Shown here one piece after another: positions 52,322 through 61,439 of a DNA stretch of 64,000 nt; position 1 is the stretch's first letter, and the number at the start of each line of letters is the position of its first letter. The notes below the pieces were generated by a model, which saw nothing but the letters and a program-made list of their open reading frames with translations, was not told the origin of the DNA and did not search any database. Source of the DNA: Cytophagaceae bacterium (GTDB lineage Bacteria > Bacteroidota > Bacteroidia > Cytophagales > Cyclobacteriaceae). The stretch is taken from contig CP030886.1 of assembly GCA_006969745.1 (NCBI GenBank), positions 4,065,234-4,129,233 on the forward strand. Direction: 5' to 3'. The translations under genes were made by a program, and so were the position numbers.

Positions 52322-52340
52322 AAATTAATTTTTGTGGTAA

Positions 52341-53513
52341 TTAGTTCAAAGCATCCAGCTTTGACTGAATTGCTTTTGCCTTGTCCATTTTGCCTAATCC
52401 CTTGTAGACGTAAATCAAGCTTGTCATTACATCAGCGTCTTCACTTTTCAATGAGTGAAGTTTTTCCCAGATAGGTAATGCTTCAGTAAGCTTATCCTCA
52501 ATAGAGGCATTTAGCGTTTCGTATTTTTTCTTTTCTTCTGCTTTGTAATTTGATTTCCCAGGATAATAATTCAAAGCACCTTGCTCTTTCACTAATGCAT
52601 TCGTGTCGTTAAAAAGCATTGCTCCCATATTGAAATATGAATTGAAGTGATCCGGATCAACTTCGATTGCTCTTTTGTAAGTTTCCCATGCTCCTTCTTT
52701 GTCTCCTGTTTCATCTTTGAGTACGCCTAAGCTGAATAGCAAATCGGCATTATCAGGCTCTTCTTTGATTGAGTTCTCGATTTCAGTCATTGCTTCGTCT
52801 GTACGCTCAAGTCGAATGAGAAGGTTAATCTCATATTTAGCAAGATCAATATCATTTGGATAGATCTTTCTTGCTTCTTTGATGTATGTCAATCCATCTT
52901 CCAGACGCTCATCTTTGGTAGCGTAGTTGTAAAGCTGAAGAAATACCGTCTTGTCTTTCATTCCAGCTTCATAGCATTTCTTAAAGTTAGCCTCTGCACG
53001 TTCTTCATTTCCACCTGCCGCAGATGCATAAGCTGCGTTTAACACGGCATTGGTATCTGTTGGCATGATGTAAAAAGCTGTTTCAAAATTGTCAGCTGCT
53101 TCTTCATATGAATCATTGTTATAAGCTGTAATGGCCTCATTGTAATAATAAGCGTAGTAGCCTTGCTTTTTGGAATCGATGTTGGTCACTTGCCCTGTGG
53201 TGAAATCAACAGAGTTGAAAGATTTCTGCTCCGGATCTAGCTCAAGTGCTTTGTCAAATGCTTTCAATGATTCATCAAGCGCACCTTCTTCATTATTGGC
53301 TGTATCTAAAGCGGCATAAATTTGACCTCTGTAATACCATGTTTTGGGATCATCTTTTGTCTTTTCATGCACGATTGCTGCATCTATGATTGACTTTGCT
53401 TCAGACAATTGACCTTCTTCAAGAGCTGAAATCGCCTGATTAATTTTCGGCTTTTTTTGAGCGTATCCCACCACACAAATAGCCGCTAATATTAGGGTTA
53501 AAAATGTTCTCAT
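52341..53513 (-). CDS. Secreted TPR-repeat protein
   Basis: About 390 residues from the ATG giving MRTFLTLILAAICVVGYAQ, a good signal peptide. A longer frame would overlap gyrA and begins with a basic, non-signal sequence. At least six TPR units follow ('ADLLFSLGVLKDETGDKEGAWETYKRAIEVDPDHFNSYFNMG' in outline). Such proteins scaffold periplasmic complexes. Partner unknown. It lies 13 bases after gyrA and ends at a clear terminator, so the two may be co-transcribed. Confidence 0.85.
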   Translation of the reverse strand: MRTFLTLILAAICVVGYAQKKPKINQAISALEEGQLSEAKSIIDAAIVHEKTKDDPKTWYYRGQIYAALDTANNEEGALDESLKAFDKALELDPEQKSFNSVDFTTGQVTNIDSKKQGYYAYYYNEAITAYNNDSYEEAADNFETAFYIMPTDTNAVLNAAYASAAGGNEERAEANFKKCYEAGMKDKTVFLQLYNYATKDERLEDGLTYIKEARKIYPNDIDLAKYEINLLIRLERTDEAMTEIENSIKEEPDNADLLFSLGVLKDETGDKEGAWETYKRAIEVDPDHFNSYFNMGAMLFNDTNALVKEQGALNYYPGKSNYKAEEKKKYETLNASIEDKLTEALPIWEKLHSLKSEDADVMTSLIYVYKGLGKMDKAKAIQSKLDALN

Positions 53514-53526
53514 TTCGTTTCTAAGT

Positions 53527-56067
53527 TTATTCGTTATCCTTTTGGTTTTCTTTTTGATCTGAAGATTCAGCATTTTCTTCACCTGTTTCTTCTTCATTTC
53601 CAATATTAGAAATTTTTTCTACAGCTGAAATCTCATCGTCTCCATTAAGCTTAATGAGTCGAACACCCTGTGTTGCTCTTCCCATTACTCTCAGATTGTC
53701 TACTGACATTCGGATCGCAATTCCGGATTTATTGATGATCATTAACTCATCTCCATCTATTACATCCTTTATTCCAACAAGTTCTCCAGTTTTGTCTGTT
53801 ACGTTCAGTGTTTTCACACCTTTACCACCTCTTTTGGTGATTCTGTAATCTTCCAGGTCAGATCGTTTACCGTATCCTTTCTCGGATACTACTAATAGGT
53901 TGGGTGGGTTTTTGTAGTCAACACAAACCATACCAACTATGAATTCCTTGGCACTAATGTTCATTCCGCGTACACCAGAGGCCATTCTTCCCATCGACCT
54001 TACATCGGATTCATGGAAGTTAATCGCACGTCCTGTGTTACATGCAATGACTATATGACTATCTCCATCTGTAAGATTTACATCTAACAATTTATCGTCT
54101 TCTCGTATGGTAATCGCGTTTATACCGTTTCGACGTGGGCGACTGTATGCTTCAAGTGAGGTCTTCTTAATTACACCTCTCTTCGTGCACATCACAAGGA
54201 AATTATTATTGATGTAGTCAGGATCTTCCAACGTCTTCACGTTGATAACGGATCTCACCTTATCCTCCGACTCAATGTTGATTACATTCTGTATCGGACG
54301 ACCTTTTGAGGCCTTGCTTCCTTCCGGCAATTCCCAAACCTTCTTCCAAAATACTTTTCCAAATTCTGTAAATATCAACAGGTAATTATGAGCAGATGCA
54401 ATGAATAAATGCTCCGTGAAATCATCATCTTTTGAAGTTGCGGCTCTGCTTCCTACTCCTCCTCTGCCTTGCGTTCTGTACTCAACAAGTGGTGTCCTTT
54501 TGATGTAACCCTGATGTGATATGGTGATTACCATGTCTTCATCCGGAATCATATCTTCAGCAGTGAACTCATCTGCACTATGCTCAATCACAGATCTTCG
54601 CTCATCTCCGTATCGTTCTTTGATTTCAAGAAGCTCATCCTTGATGATCTGCATTCTTCGCTCTTCATTCCCAAGAATGTCTTTCAATTCTTTGATTAAA
54701 AGCTGAATCTCTTCGTATTCTTTTTGGATTTTATCTCTTTCCAGTCCGGTGAGACGCTGTAGTCTCATGTCCAGGATAGCTTTGGCTTGAATTTCAGACA
54801 GGCTGAATTTGTCAATCAAACCAATTCTTGCTTCATCCGGATCTTTCGAAGACCTGATCAAATTGATTACTTCATCCAGATTATCAAGTGCAATCAGATA
54901 TCCTTCTAAGATGTGTGCTCTTCTCTCTGCCTCCTCTAATTCGTATTCTGTTCTGCGAACAACTACCTCATGTCTATGATCAACAAAGTGAACAATTAAG
55001 TCTTTAAGGTTCAGTGTTTTAGGTCTTCCTTTTACAAGTGCTACGTTATTTACACTGAATGAAGATTGTAGTGCCGTTTGCTTGTACAGATTGTTGAGAA
55101 CAATGTTTGGAATCGCATCTCTTTTAAGGTCGTATACCACTCGCATTCCTTGCTTGTCAGATTCATCTCTGATATCAGCAATTCCCTCAATCTTCTTGTC
55201 GTTGATCAAAGCTGCAGTCTTTTCGATCATGCTTGCCTTGTTCACCTGATAAGGAATCTCGGTAACGATTATTTGCTCTCGTCCACTGCTTGTTGTATCA
55301 AACTCAGCTTTTGCTCTAAGCACGACTCTTCCTCTTCCCGTTTCAAAAGCAGCTCTGACACCCTGATAGCCATAAATGGTTGCTCCTGTCGGGAAGTCAG
55401 GTGCTGTGATGTGTTGCATGAGCTCTTCGATGGTGATCTCTCGATTTTCAATGTAAGCGATGACTCCATCAACGGCCTCCGAAAGGTTATGTGGTGCCAT
55501 ATTGGTAGCCATACCAACAGCGATTCCACTGGCTCCATTTACTAGAAGGTTAGGAATCTTAGATGGCAATACGCTAGGCTCTTCCGTGCTATCGTCGTAG
55601 TTAGGAACATAGTCTACCGTATTCTTGCGAATATCGGCAAGTAGTTCTTCAGATATTCTACGAAGACGTGCTTCGGTATATCGCATCGCTGCAGGAGAAT
55701 CACCATCAACAGAACCGAAGTTTCCCTGACCGTCAACCAATGGATATCGCATTGACCAATCCTGTGCCATACGCACCATTGTGTCGTATACAGCAGTATC
55801 TCCGTGTGGGTGGTACTTACCTAAAACATCTCCGACAATTCTCGCACATTTTTTATAGGATTTATTGTAGTTGACACCCAGTTCATCCATACCATATAGA
55901 ATGCGTCTGTGCACGGGTTTTAGCCCGTCTCTTACGTCTGGAAGTGCTCTTGAAATGATTACGCTCATTGAATAATCAATGTATGCGCCTCTCATTTCTT
56001 CTTCGATATTTATCGGGATGATATTCCCTTCTGCCGAGGGTAAGTTTTCGTTATCTCCGTCTGCCAT
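53527..56067 (-). CDS. gyrA: DNA gyrase subunit A
   Basis: This 846-residue type II topoisomerase subunit makes the double-strand break during negative supercoiling. The N-terminus has [22 protein letters not shown]. The quinolone-resistance region reads [13 protein letters not shown], with Thr at the position of E. coli Ser83 and Asp at 87. The catalytic tyrosine is in [10 protein letters not shown]. The C-terminal pinwheel includes the GyrA-box-like QGRGGVGSR. The protein ends in an acidic tail. Its length is normal for Bacteroidetes GyrA. Confidence 0.97.
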   Translation of the reverse strand: MADGDNENLPSAEGNIIPINIEEEMRGAYIDYSMSVIISRALPDVRDGLKPVHRRILYGMDELGVNYNKSYKKCARIVGDVLGKYHPHGDTAVYDTMVRMAQDWSMRYPLVDGQGNFGSVDGDSPAAMRYTEARLRRISEELLADIRKNTVDYVPNYDDSTEEPSVLPSKIPNLLVNGASGIAVGMATNMAPHNLSEAVDGVIAYIENREITIEELMQHITAPDFPTGATIYGYQGVRAAFETGRGRVVLRAKAEFDTTSSGREQIIVTEIPYQVNKASMIEKTAALINDKKIEGIADIRDESDKQGMRVVYDLKRDAIPNIVLNNLYKQTALQSSFSVNNVALVKGRPKTLNLKDLIVHFVDHRHEVVVRRTEYELEEAERRAHILEGYLIALDNLDEVINLIRSSKDPDEARIGLIDKFSLSEIQAKAILDMRLQRLTGLERDKIQKEYEEIQLLIKELKDILGNEERRMQIIKDELLEIKERYGDERRSVIEHSADEFTAEDMIPDEDMVITISHQGYIKRTPLVEYRTQGRGGVGSRAATSKDDDFTEHLFIASAHNYLLIFTEFGKVFWKKVWELPEGSKASKGRPIQNVINIESEDKVRSVINVKTLEDPDYINNNFLVMCTKRGVIKKTSLEAYSRPRRNGINAITIREDDKLLDVNLTDGDSHIVIACNTGRAINFHESDVRSMGRMASGVRGMNISAKEFIVGMVCVDYKNPPNLLVVSEKGYGKRSDLEDYRITKRGGKGVKTLNVTDKTGELVGIKDVIDGDELMIINKSGIAIRMSVDNLRVMGRATQGVRLIKLNGDDEISAVEKISNIGNEEETGEENAESSDQKENQKDNE

Positions 56068-56232
56068 TTATGCTTATTTGGGTTGTCCAAAAATCAAGCC
56101 GCAAGATAACAATAATTGAGCTTAAATAGTAGCTTTATCTTACCTCAAAACTTAAGTTTTCGTAGCGTATAAAGGATTGGTCCTGAAGATGATAAAGTGC
56201 ATGATCGTCACCGTCAAAATCAATTATTCAAA

Positions 56233-57324
56233 TCACTTGTTTGACTTCTTGGCGTCTTTTACTCTTTTCTTCATTTTAGGCCACATGCGCCTATTATTCT
56301 CACCTACTTTAGGGTTCTGCCGTTTCCAGATAGGTTGACCCCTAACCTCCATTCTCTGTCCGGTTTTCGGATTGGTATAAACATGCTTTGGCTGAACATG
56401 GTCACTTTTCATCGGAGATCTTCGAATATCCGGAATATTGATACTTATTCCTGCCTGAATGAAAAACGTTGGGTACTTATGCCTTACTATCGAGCCATCT
56501 GGAATATTGACCGTGTACGATTTGAATTCAACGCTCGGCTTAACTATCACTCGGAAATATTCGGACCAATTGTTTTCTATGCTCACCCCGATGTTTGTAT
56601 ATAATCCGCGAGAAGTTGCGCCCTTGTTGAATTGTTTTCCTGCGGTGATTCTGCCAACCTGTAGCTCTGCAACAAAGTCGTAGCTCCAAAAAGAATAGAA
56701 CTTGTAACCGGCTGTCGCAAATAATCTCGAGTATCGCGTCTTTGACACATTTGGCTGATACTCTCTCACTTGATCGCTGAAGGCGGTTGGCTTGAGTCTT
56801 CTTAAAAAATGAATTTCATATGAATAACCTAAGCCAAATCTAAATTTTTGGTAATTGTAATGTAATTGTAGAGTAATTGGAATTCCTCTGGAACCCCCTT
56901 TAAAACCGAAATCTGTGGTGTCTGTATCTACCAAAAACGTTTGATCTCCCAAAGCAGGGTTATACACTGGATTTGGAAGATACTCAAAGGGCAAATCGAA
57001 CGGATTTTCCAACGATGTTTCAAATCCCAATTGTGGGTCGTTGAGCCAATTGGTATATCCTGAAAAACTACTTCCAAGATTTTCTATGTCATTCGAAAAG
57101 ATAAATTGACTTTCTGCATCCTGATAAAAGTAGACACCTTGCAGTTGATGGGAATAGCTGGTAATACCCAATCCCGTAGTGGCGGTAATGCTGAACTTAT
57201 TGAGAAAAACTTTAACCGGATTTCTGTAAATATTATATCGTTCATAGATATCCTGGCCAAGCGTTTGAGTTGATGTAAACGCAAGCAGAAAGATCAAATA
57301 ATATCGTTTGGTTGCAGCGAGCAA
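56233..57324 (-). CDS. Secreted strand-rich protein, possible outer-membrane barrel
   Basis: This 363-residue protein has a signal peptide ending at STQTLGQ. Most of the chain has alternating aromatic strands ('FRFGLGYSYEIHFLRRLKP', 'GLYTNIGVSIENNWSEYFRVIVKPSVEFKSY'), typical of small Bacteroidetes outer-membrane barrels. The last 65 residues are basic and proline-rich (KRVKDAKKSNK). No family is recognised. It lies 21 bases after the FKBP lipoprotein gene and probably shares its transcript. Confidence 0.65.
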   Translation of the reverse strand: MLAATKRYYLIFLLAFTSTQTLGQDIYERYNIYRNPVKVFLNKFSITATTGLGITSYSHQLQGVYFYQDAESQFIFSNDIENLGSSFSGYTNWLNDPQLGFETSLENPFDLPFEYLPNPVYNPALGDQTFLVDTDTTDFGFKGGSRGIPITLQLHYNYQKFRFGLGYSYEIHFLRRLKPTAFSDQVREYQPNVSKTRYSRLFATAGYKFYSFWSYDFVAELQVGRITAGKQFNKGATSRGLYTNIGVSIENNWSEYFRVIVKPSVEFKSYTVNIPDGSIVRHKYPTFFIQAGISINIPDIRRSPMKSDHVQPKHVYTNPKTGQRMEVRGQPIWKRQNPKVGENNRRMWPKMKKRVKDAKKSNK

Positions 57325-57344
57325 ATTACCTCAAAATTAAACCA

Positions 57345-58292
57345 TTAATCAATGCGGGTGATTTCAAATAACAATGTACTGTAAGGAGGAATGCGAGTGA
57401 CATAATCTGGTATAATTGCATCTTCCACTAAATCACCGTCAATTGAGTTTGGAATTACTAAAGCGCTTTCTCTGTATCCTTGCGAAGACGGTATCATTAC
57501 CAATGCCTGTTCATTGGTTTGCATCATAGAAACTGCAAATTCAAAACCGACCAGAAGTTCCCTCGGGCTTCCAGAGCCGTAAATCCACTGAAAGCCAATA
57601 TCACTTCCAAATGCCGTATCATCGATGAATCTACCGGTATAATCAACAACAATAGTATCTCCATTTAAGGGTGCAGAACCAGTACCTCTTCGCATTCTTT
57701 TAAATGATATACCTGAGGCCGGAAACAAAACCACACTGTCAACTGGATTGGCAATTGTATCATTTAGGTTGTTGGCTGTTACGTAATTATCTATATCAAT
57801 CAATTCCTGAGCAAATAAGTCTGATTCGACGTGGACGGCTGCCAGAGTAATTTGAAGGTGAGCTATTAAATCAGGATCAATCGCTCCTGAGGTTAAGTCT
57901 TGATAGGCCTGATCCGGTGGAAGTATAAAATTGTAAATCTCTCCAACTCGCATTAGGCCAACTCCAAAATCAGCTCCCAAAGGATAAATGGCCGAGGCAC
58001 CTACTTTGCAAAGCAGTGAATCGCCATTGGCACGCTGATGTTGGGATATAATGTTGCCCGCAGGATCTCTCAAAGTGTAATAGATTGCAGCAACACTACC
58101 ACCTGTGGCCTGAACGCCTGCTGGATTCAAACTGTCAGCATAATAATAGATTCCTGAATTATCTCGAGTCGCGGTAATATTCATTGTGTCAAGCCAAGCC
58201 TGGATCTCGTCATCAGCTGATGTCCTCACGATGCTATCATTACCGCAAGAGCTTATTAAAAAACCAAAGGCCAAAAGGATTATATACCGCAT
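57345..58292 (-). CDS. FKBP-type peptidyl-prolyl isomerase lipoprotein
   Basis: About 315 residues from the second ATG (MRYIILLAFG, lipobox LISSC). Two FKBP-like halves are visible. The first (about 40-150) is divergent. The second (about 195-315) has the family core 'NGDTIVVDYTGRFIDDTAFGSD' and ends in 'IPPYSTLLFEITRI'. The Bacteroidetes family resembles gliding-motility-associated PPIases (GldI-like). It probably assists folding of envelope proteins. Confidence 0.82.
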   Translation of the reverse strand: MRYIILLAFGFLISSCGNDSIVRTSADDEIQAWLDTMNITATRDNSGIYYYADSLNPAGVQATGGSVAAIYYTLRDPAGNIISQHQRANGDSLLCKVGASAIYPLGADFGVGLMRVGEIYNFILPPDQAYQDLTSGAIDPDLIAHLQITLAAVHVESDLFAQELIDIDNYVTANNLNDTIANPVDSVVLFPASGISFKRMRRGTGSAPLNGDTIVVDYTGRFIDDTAFGSDIGFQWIYGSGSPRELLVGFEFAVSMMQTNEQALVMIPSSQGYRESALVIPNSIDGDLVEDAIIPDYVTRIPPYSTLLFEITRID

Positions 58293-58326
58293 CACTACCA
58301 CCAACAACGTGTTAGATATGGATAGA

Positions 58327-58938
58327 TTATTTGAATGTCTTACAAAACATCTGGAAGACAGGGATTTTATCTAATTCTAGCTTCTCGCCTATCAAAATCA
58401 TTCGTTGATACTCCTCTTTTCCAATTTTATGATTTTGATTGATGATGTCTTCGTCATTTTCCAGAAAAAAACTTGCAATGAATCGAATGAGGAGGTAAGG
58501 TGAATGAAGCACTGCCCTTCTGTATTCATTATAATCAACTTCACCTTCTCCTGCGGGTCTGCCAAGGTCCAAATCATTGAGTCCACACGTTACCCGAATG
58601 GTCTCTTTCAATACATTCATGAATTTGTCTGACCAGTTGTAATAGTTTTTGATTAAGAATTTCATCGCATAAACCACCGGATCTTTTTTCATAAAATATC
58701 CTCCTTTCGACAGCTTCCTGGCTTTTTTATTCAAAGCCATTTCTTCAAAGAGGGTGATTTTACCATCTGCCATTGCAATACCAATGGTTGGTGCCATGAT
58801 GATCAGTGAGAAAAAATCTTCATCATTTATCTCAAGATATGGTGCTTCGGTTTTTAAGAAATCCTTCTTTAATGCTGTAGTAGCTTCCTTAACTTCAGGA
58901 TACTCAATCATCGATTCAATTTCGTACTCGGTGAACAT
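58327..58938 (-). CDS. Conserved helical protein, TerB-like segment
   Basis: This 203-residue soluble, helical protein contains 'GIAMADGKITLFEEMALNKKARKL', which resembles the Asp-containing turn of TerB-like domains, but the full TerB pattern is not evident. No signal peptide. It is 19 bases upstream of the FKBP gene on the same strand. I do not assign a function. Confidence 0.55.
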   Translation of the reverse strand: MFTEYEIESMIEYPEVKEATTALKKDFLKTEAPYLEINDEDFFSLIIMAPTIGIAMADGKITLFEEMALNKKARKLSKGGYFMKKDPVVYAMKFLIKNYYNWSDKFMNVLKETIRVTCGLNDLDLGRPAGEGEVDYNEYRRAVLHSPYLLIRFIASFFLENDEDIINQNHKIGKEEYQRMILIGEKLELDKIPVFQMFCKTFK

Positions 58939-59045
58939 ATTAGGGTGCGGTTAATTAATTAACCTCAAAATAAACCCTTTTAACTAAATAGGGAAAAAGA
59001 CAGGTCTATTAATTGTTAGAATTATTTTCGCCCAAAACTTTAAAG

Positions 59046-59339
59046 ATGACAGATAAGAATATTCAACTTGCAATTCAGGTTGTTCCGCTGGAACGTAATG
59101 GTGATGTTTATGAAAAGATTGATGCCGCAATTGAAGTAATTCAAAAGTCGGGCGTGGAATACATGATTACTCCGATGGAAACTGTAATGCAAGGTCCTTA
59201 TGATAAGCTACAGGAAGTGGCAAAAGATGCTCAAGAGGCCTTAATCAAATCCGGATGTAGAGAGTTTTTGGTAAACATAAAGATGCATATACGAACGGAT
59301 GGAGATGTAACTATGGAAGAAAAAAGACTTGATAGATAA
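59046..59339 (+). CDS. Thiamine-binding-like protein (MTH1187/DUF77 family)
   Basis: About 97 residues from the ATG giving MTDKNIQLAIQVVPLER. An upstream ATG would add 11 unrelated residues. The ferredoxin-like fold of the MTH1187 family is suggested by 'YEKIDAAIEVIQKSGVEYMITPMETVMQGPYDKL'. Related proteins bind thiamine or hydroxymethylpyrimidine. No thiamine genes are next to it. It is convergent with the lipoprotein gene on the right with no gap. Confidence 0.8.
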   Translation: MTDKNIQLAIQVVPLERNGDVYEKIDAAIEVIQKSGVEYMITPMETVMQGPYDKLQEVAKDAQEALIKSGCREFLVNIKMHIRTDGDVTMEEKRLDR

Positions 59340-60734
59340 CTAAAAAGAGATGTTACTTTCCAGTGATTGATAGGTTTGAAATTGGGTCTTTCCCTTCTCA
59401 CCGACAAACTTGAATGTCTGCTCACTTGCTGCAGATTTTAGACTTTCTGTATGAAGTACTACCTCATTCTCACCTTCTTTTAATGGAATTCGACTGTAGT
59501 AGATACTATGTGGTATGGTTTGCCAATTTCTGGTGTCGGCTTGTTCTGAAGCGAAGTTTACTAGACCTACTAAAAAGCCAAGGGTTTCATCTTCTTTTCT
59601 TACTTGTTTTTCCACCATCTTTTTAAGCGCTACCCGTAACAACCCTTTGCCTAATTCTTCAAGCATACGCTCTCTTAAGGTCTTAAATGCAATGGCATTT
59701 ATATCTTCTGCCTTTTCAAGTGGATAATAATAATTGTTGATCTCCAGGCTCGCGGATGTAAAATACGGTTCTCTTTCTACGTATTTTGGAAAAGCAACCC
59801 GGGTACCTGTGAGGTCGGTGATGCTGGCATTGCCATCCGTATTGGTGTCATAATAGAATGGAAAGTTGAGTCCAAACTCTTCATTTTGAAAAAAGACCTG
59901 ACCTCCATCTCCTTTTACTGCCACAAAATTTATAGACCATTCGTCCTTCACTGGAGCTAACCCATTATGCCAGAAGAAGACGAGCTCGCCCCCTTCTGCC
60001 GGAGGTAATGCTACATAATCCATCCCAAATTCTTTACTGAACATATCAAGTTCCTCCGGAAAGCCTGCTTGTGCAGCTGTTCGCATCAAGTCCTTTTTAA
60101 GTTGCTCCGGGACTACCATTCCAAACATCTCAGCATACTCTTTTTGATAAATCTCAAGCGAGTTTCTGTATGCGATGAATGCGTTGTTATAATCACCTGC
60201 CGCGTCATAGATAATACCCATCAAATTATGAACAAATGCATCTTTCTGGTATTTGCTTTCAGAAAGGTACTTATCGCCTAGTTCGAAAAGCCGTTGATTC
60301 AATCTGCGGCACTCAACAAGTGCTGATTCGTAGTTACCGAGTTTCAGGTAATTGAGCGCCTTATAGTAAAGAAGCATTAAATGCTCATGGTCTTCGCCGG
60401 GATAGACAATCAAATTTGGATTGAGGAAATAAGAAGCTGCAAAGTTGACGTAGTTTCTATGATAATCTTCTCCAAACAGATAGGCTTGTTCCAGCCAGTT
60501 GTTGCTTTCTTCATAATTACCAAGCAGATGCTCCACCACTCCCTGATTGGCATAATACAGGAATCTTGTTTTACTCTTGGCTGCCTTCTTGTTTTGGTCC
60601 AGAATACTGGCGGCTTGTTCAATATTACCTTGTTCAAAGTTCTTATTGAATTCGTAATTCAGCTGATAGAATGAAGCACAGCTTGAGAGCGCAATGAGTA
60701 TTGCAAATGAAAATATGGTCTTAGTTGAAACCAT
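59340..60734 (-). CDS. COG3014-type TPR lipoprotein
   Basis: This 464-residue lipoprotein has lipobox LSSC. TPR-like helices run from about 30 to 230 ('GNYESALVECRRLNQRL', 'GDYNNAFIAYRNSLEIY'). A C-terminal beta-rich domain follows ('FWHNGLAPVKDEWSINFVAV', 'RNWQTIPHSIYYSRIPLKEGENEV'). It is encoded just downstream of an LpoB-like gene, a pairing common in Gram-negatives. A role in cell-envelope assembly is inferred. Confidence 0.8.
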   Translation of the reverse strand: MVSTKTIFSFAILIALSSCASFYQLNYEFNKNFEQGNIEQAASILDQNKKAAKSKTRFLYYANQGVVEHLLGNYEESNNWLEQAYLFGEDYHRNYVNFAASYFLNPNLIVYPGEDHEHLMLLYYKALNYLKLGNYESALVECRRLNQRLFELGDKYLSESKYQKDAFVHNLMGIIYDAAGDYNNAFIAYRNSLEIYQKEYAEMFGMVVPEQLKKDLMRTAAQAGFPEELDMFSKEFGMDYVALPPAEGGELVFFWHNGLAPVKDEWSINFVAVKGDGGQVFFQNEEFGLNFPFYYDTNTDGNASITDLTGTRVAFPKYVEREPYFTSASLEINNYYYPLEKAEDINAIAFKTLRERMLEELGKGLLRVALKKMVEKQVRKEDETLGFLVGLVNFASEQADTRNWQTIPHSIYYSRIPLKEGENEVVLHTESLKSAASEQTFKFVGEKGKTQFQTYQSLESNISF

Positions 60735-60768
60735 GTATAGATGTGGTGATTTATTGAAGAGAGATTAA

Positions 60769-60802
60769 AAATGGCAGGCTAAAGTGAGTACACCTGCCAT
60801 TT
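60769..60802 (-). terminator. Hairpin between lpoB-like and COG3014 genes
   Basis: A perfect 10-bp stem AAATGGCAGG/CCTGCCATTT with a 14-base loop is followed on the minus strand by TTTTTAATC. It is probably a partial terminator that reduces expression of the downstream COG3014 gene. Confidence 0.65.
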
Positions 60803-60812
60803 ATCAATAGTA

Positions 60813-61397
60813 CTAGTTCTTAATGTACTTCTTGATTTCCTTGTCTCCTAGCCAAACCTTTTCGTTGGTTTCTATGCTTACCAGCTCGAGGTTTACTTTA
60901 TAGTTAACTACTTTTTCTTTCTTGTATGAATCAGTAACTGCAGTAATGACACCAAACATCATGAAGTCGGCACCAAGTTCTTTTCCCCATTTGGCTTGAG
61001 TTTCAGGCGAAGCAAATTCGCCTTGCTCAGCTCGCTCCTGACGGAGCTTTTCTCTGAAGTCAGAATTGGATACTACTCGAACAAAACCCGAATTGATAAA
61101 CTCTCTTTCTATGTCTTTGATAAAAGTCTCCGCTTCGATGTGCTCCGAGCTTTTGTTTTGAACATACCCGACAATCACAACAGGCTTTCTGTCGTTTTCA
61201 ATCTTAAAATTGTTGTGCCACGGTCTCCCGGTTACATCTTGTATCATTTCCTCAGCTACTAGTTTGGAGTCAGTGTCGTTCCATCGACCGCTTAGATCAA
61301 CCTGCTGATCGGGATTGATACGCGTTACTTGTCTATTACAGGAAGCTAGTATGACAACCGCCAGCACTAGCATGGATAATTGAGTGATTCTTTTCAT
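60813..61397 (-). CDS. LpoB-like penicillin-binding-protein activator
   Basis: This 194-residue lipoprotein has lipobox LASC. The LpoB fold is supported by 'VDLSGRWNDTDSKLVAEEMIQDV', 'KPVVIVGYVQNKSSEHIEAETF' and 'LGADFMMFGVITAV'. In enterobacteria LpoB stimulates PBP1b from the outer membrane. In Bacteroidetes the partner is not known. It is the first gene of a pair with the COG3014 lipoprotein. Confidence 0.85.
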   Translation of the reverse strand: MKRITQLSMLVLAVVILASCNRQVTRINPDQQVDLSGRWNDTDSKLVAEEMIQDVTGRPWHNNFKIENDRKPVVIVGYVQNKSSEHIEAETFIKDIEREFINSGFVRVVSNSDFREKLRQERAEQGEFASPETQAKWGKELGADFMMFGVITAVTDSYKKEKVVNYKVNLELVSIETNEKVWLGDKEIKKYIKN

Positions 61398-61439
61398 TTT
61401 TTTTTGCTATTCGTAAAACAAAGATAGGTGATCCTTCAC

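Noticed and set aside
53514..53603. N-terminal extension of the TPR protein into gyrA
   Set aside because: The extension is basic, overlaps gyrA and precedes a perfect signal peptide that starts with its own ATG.
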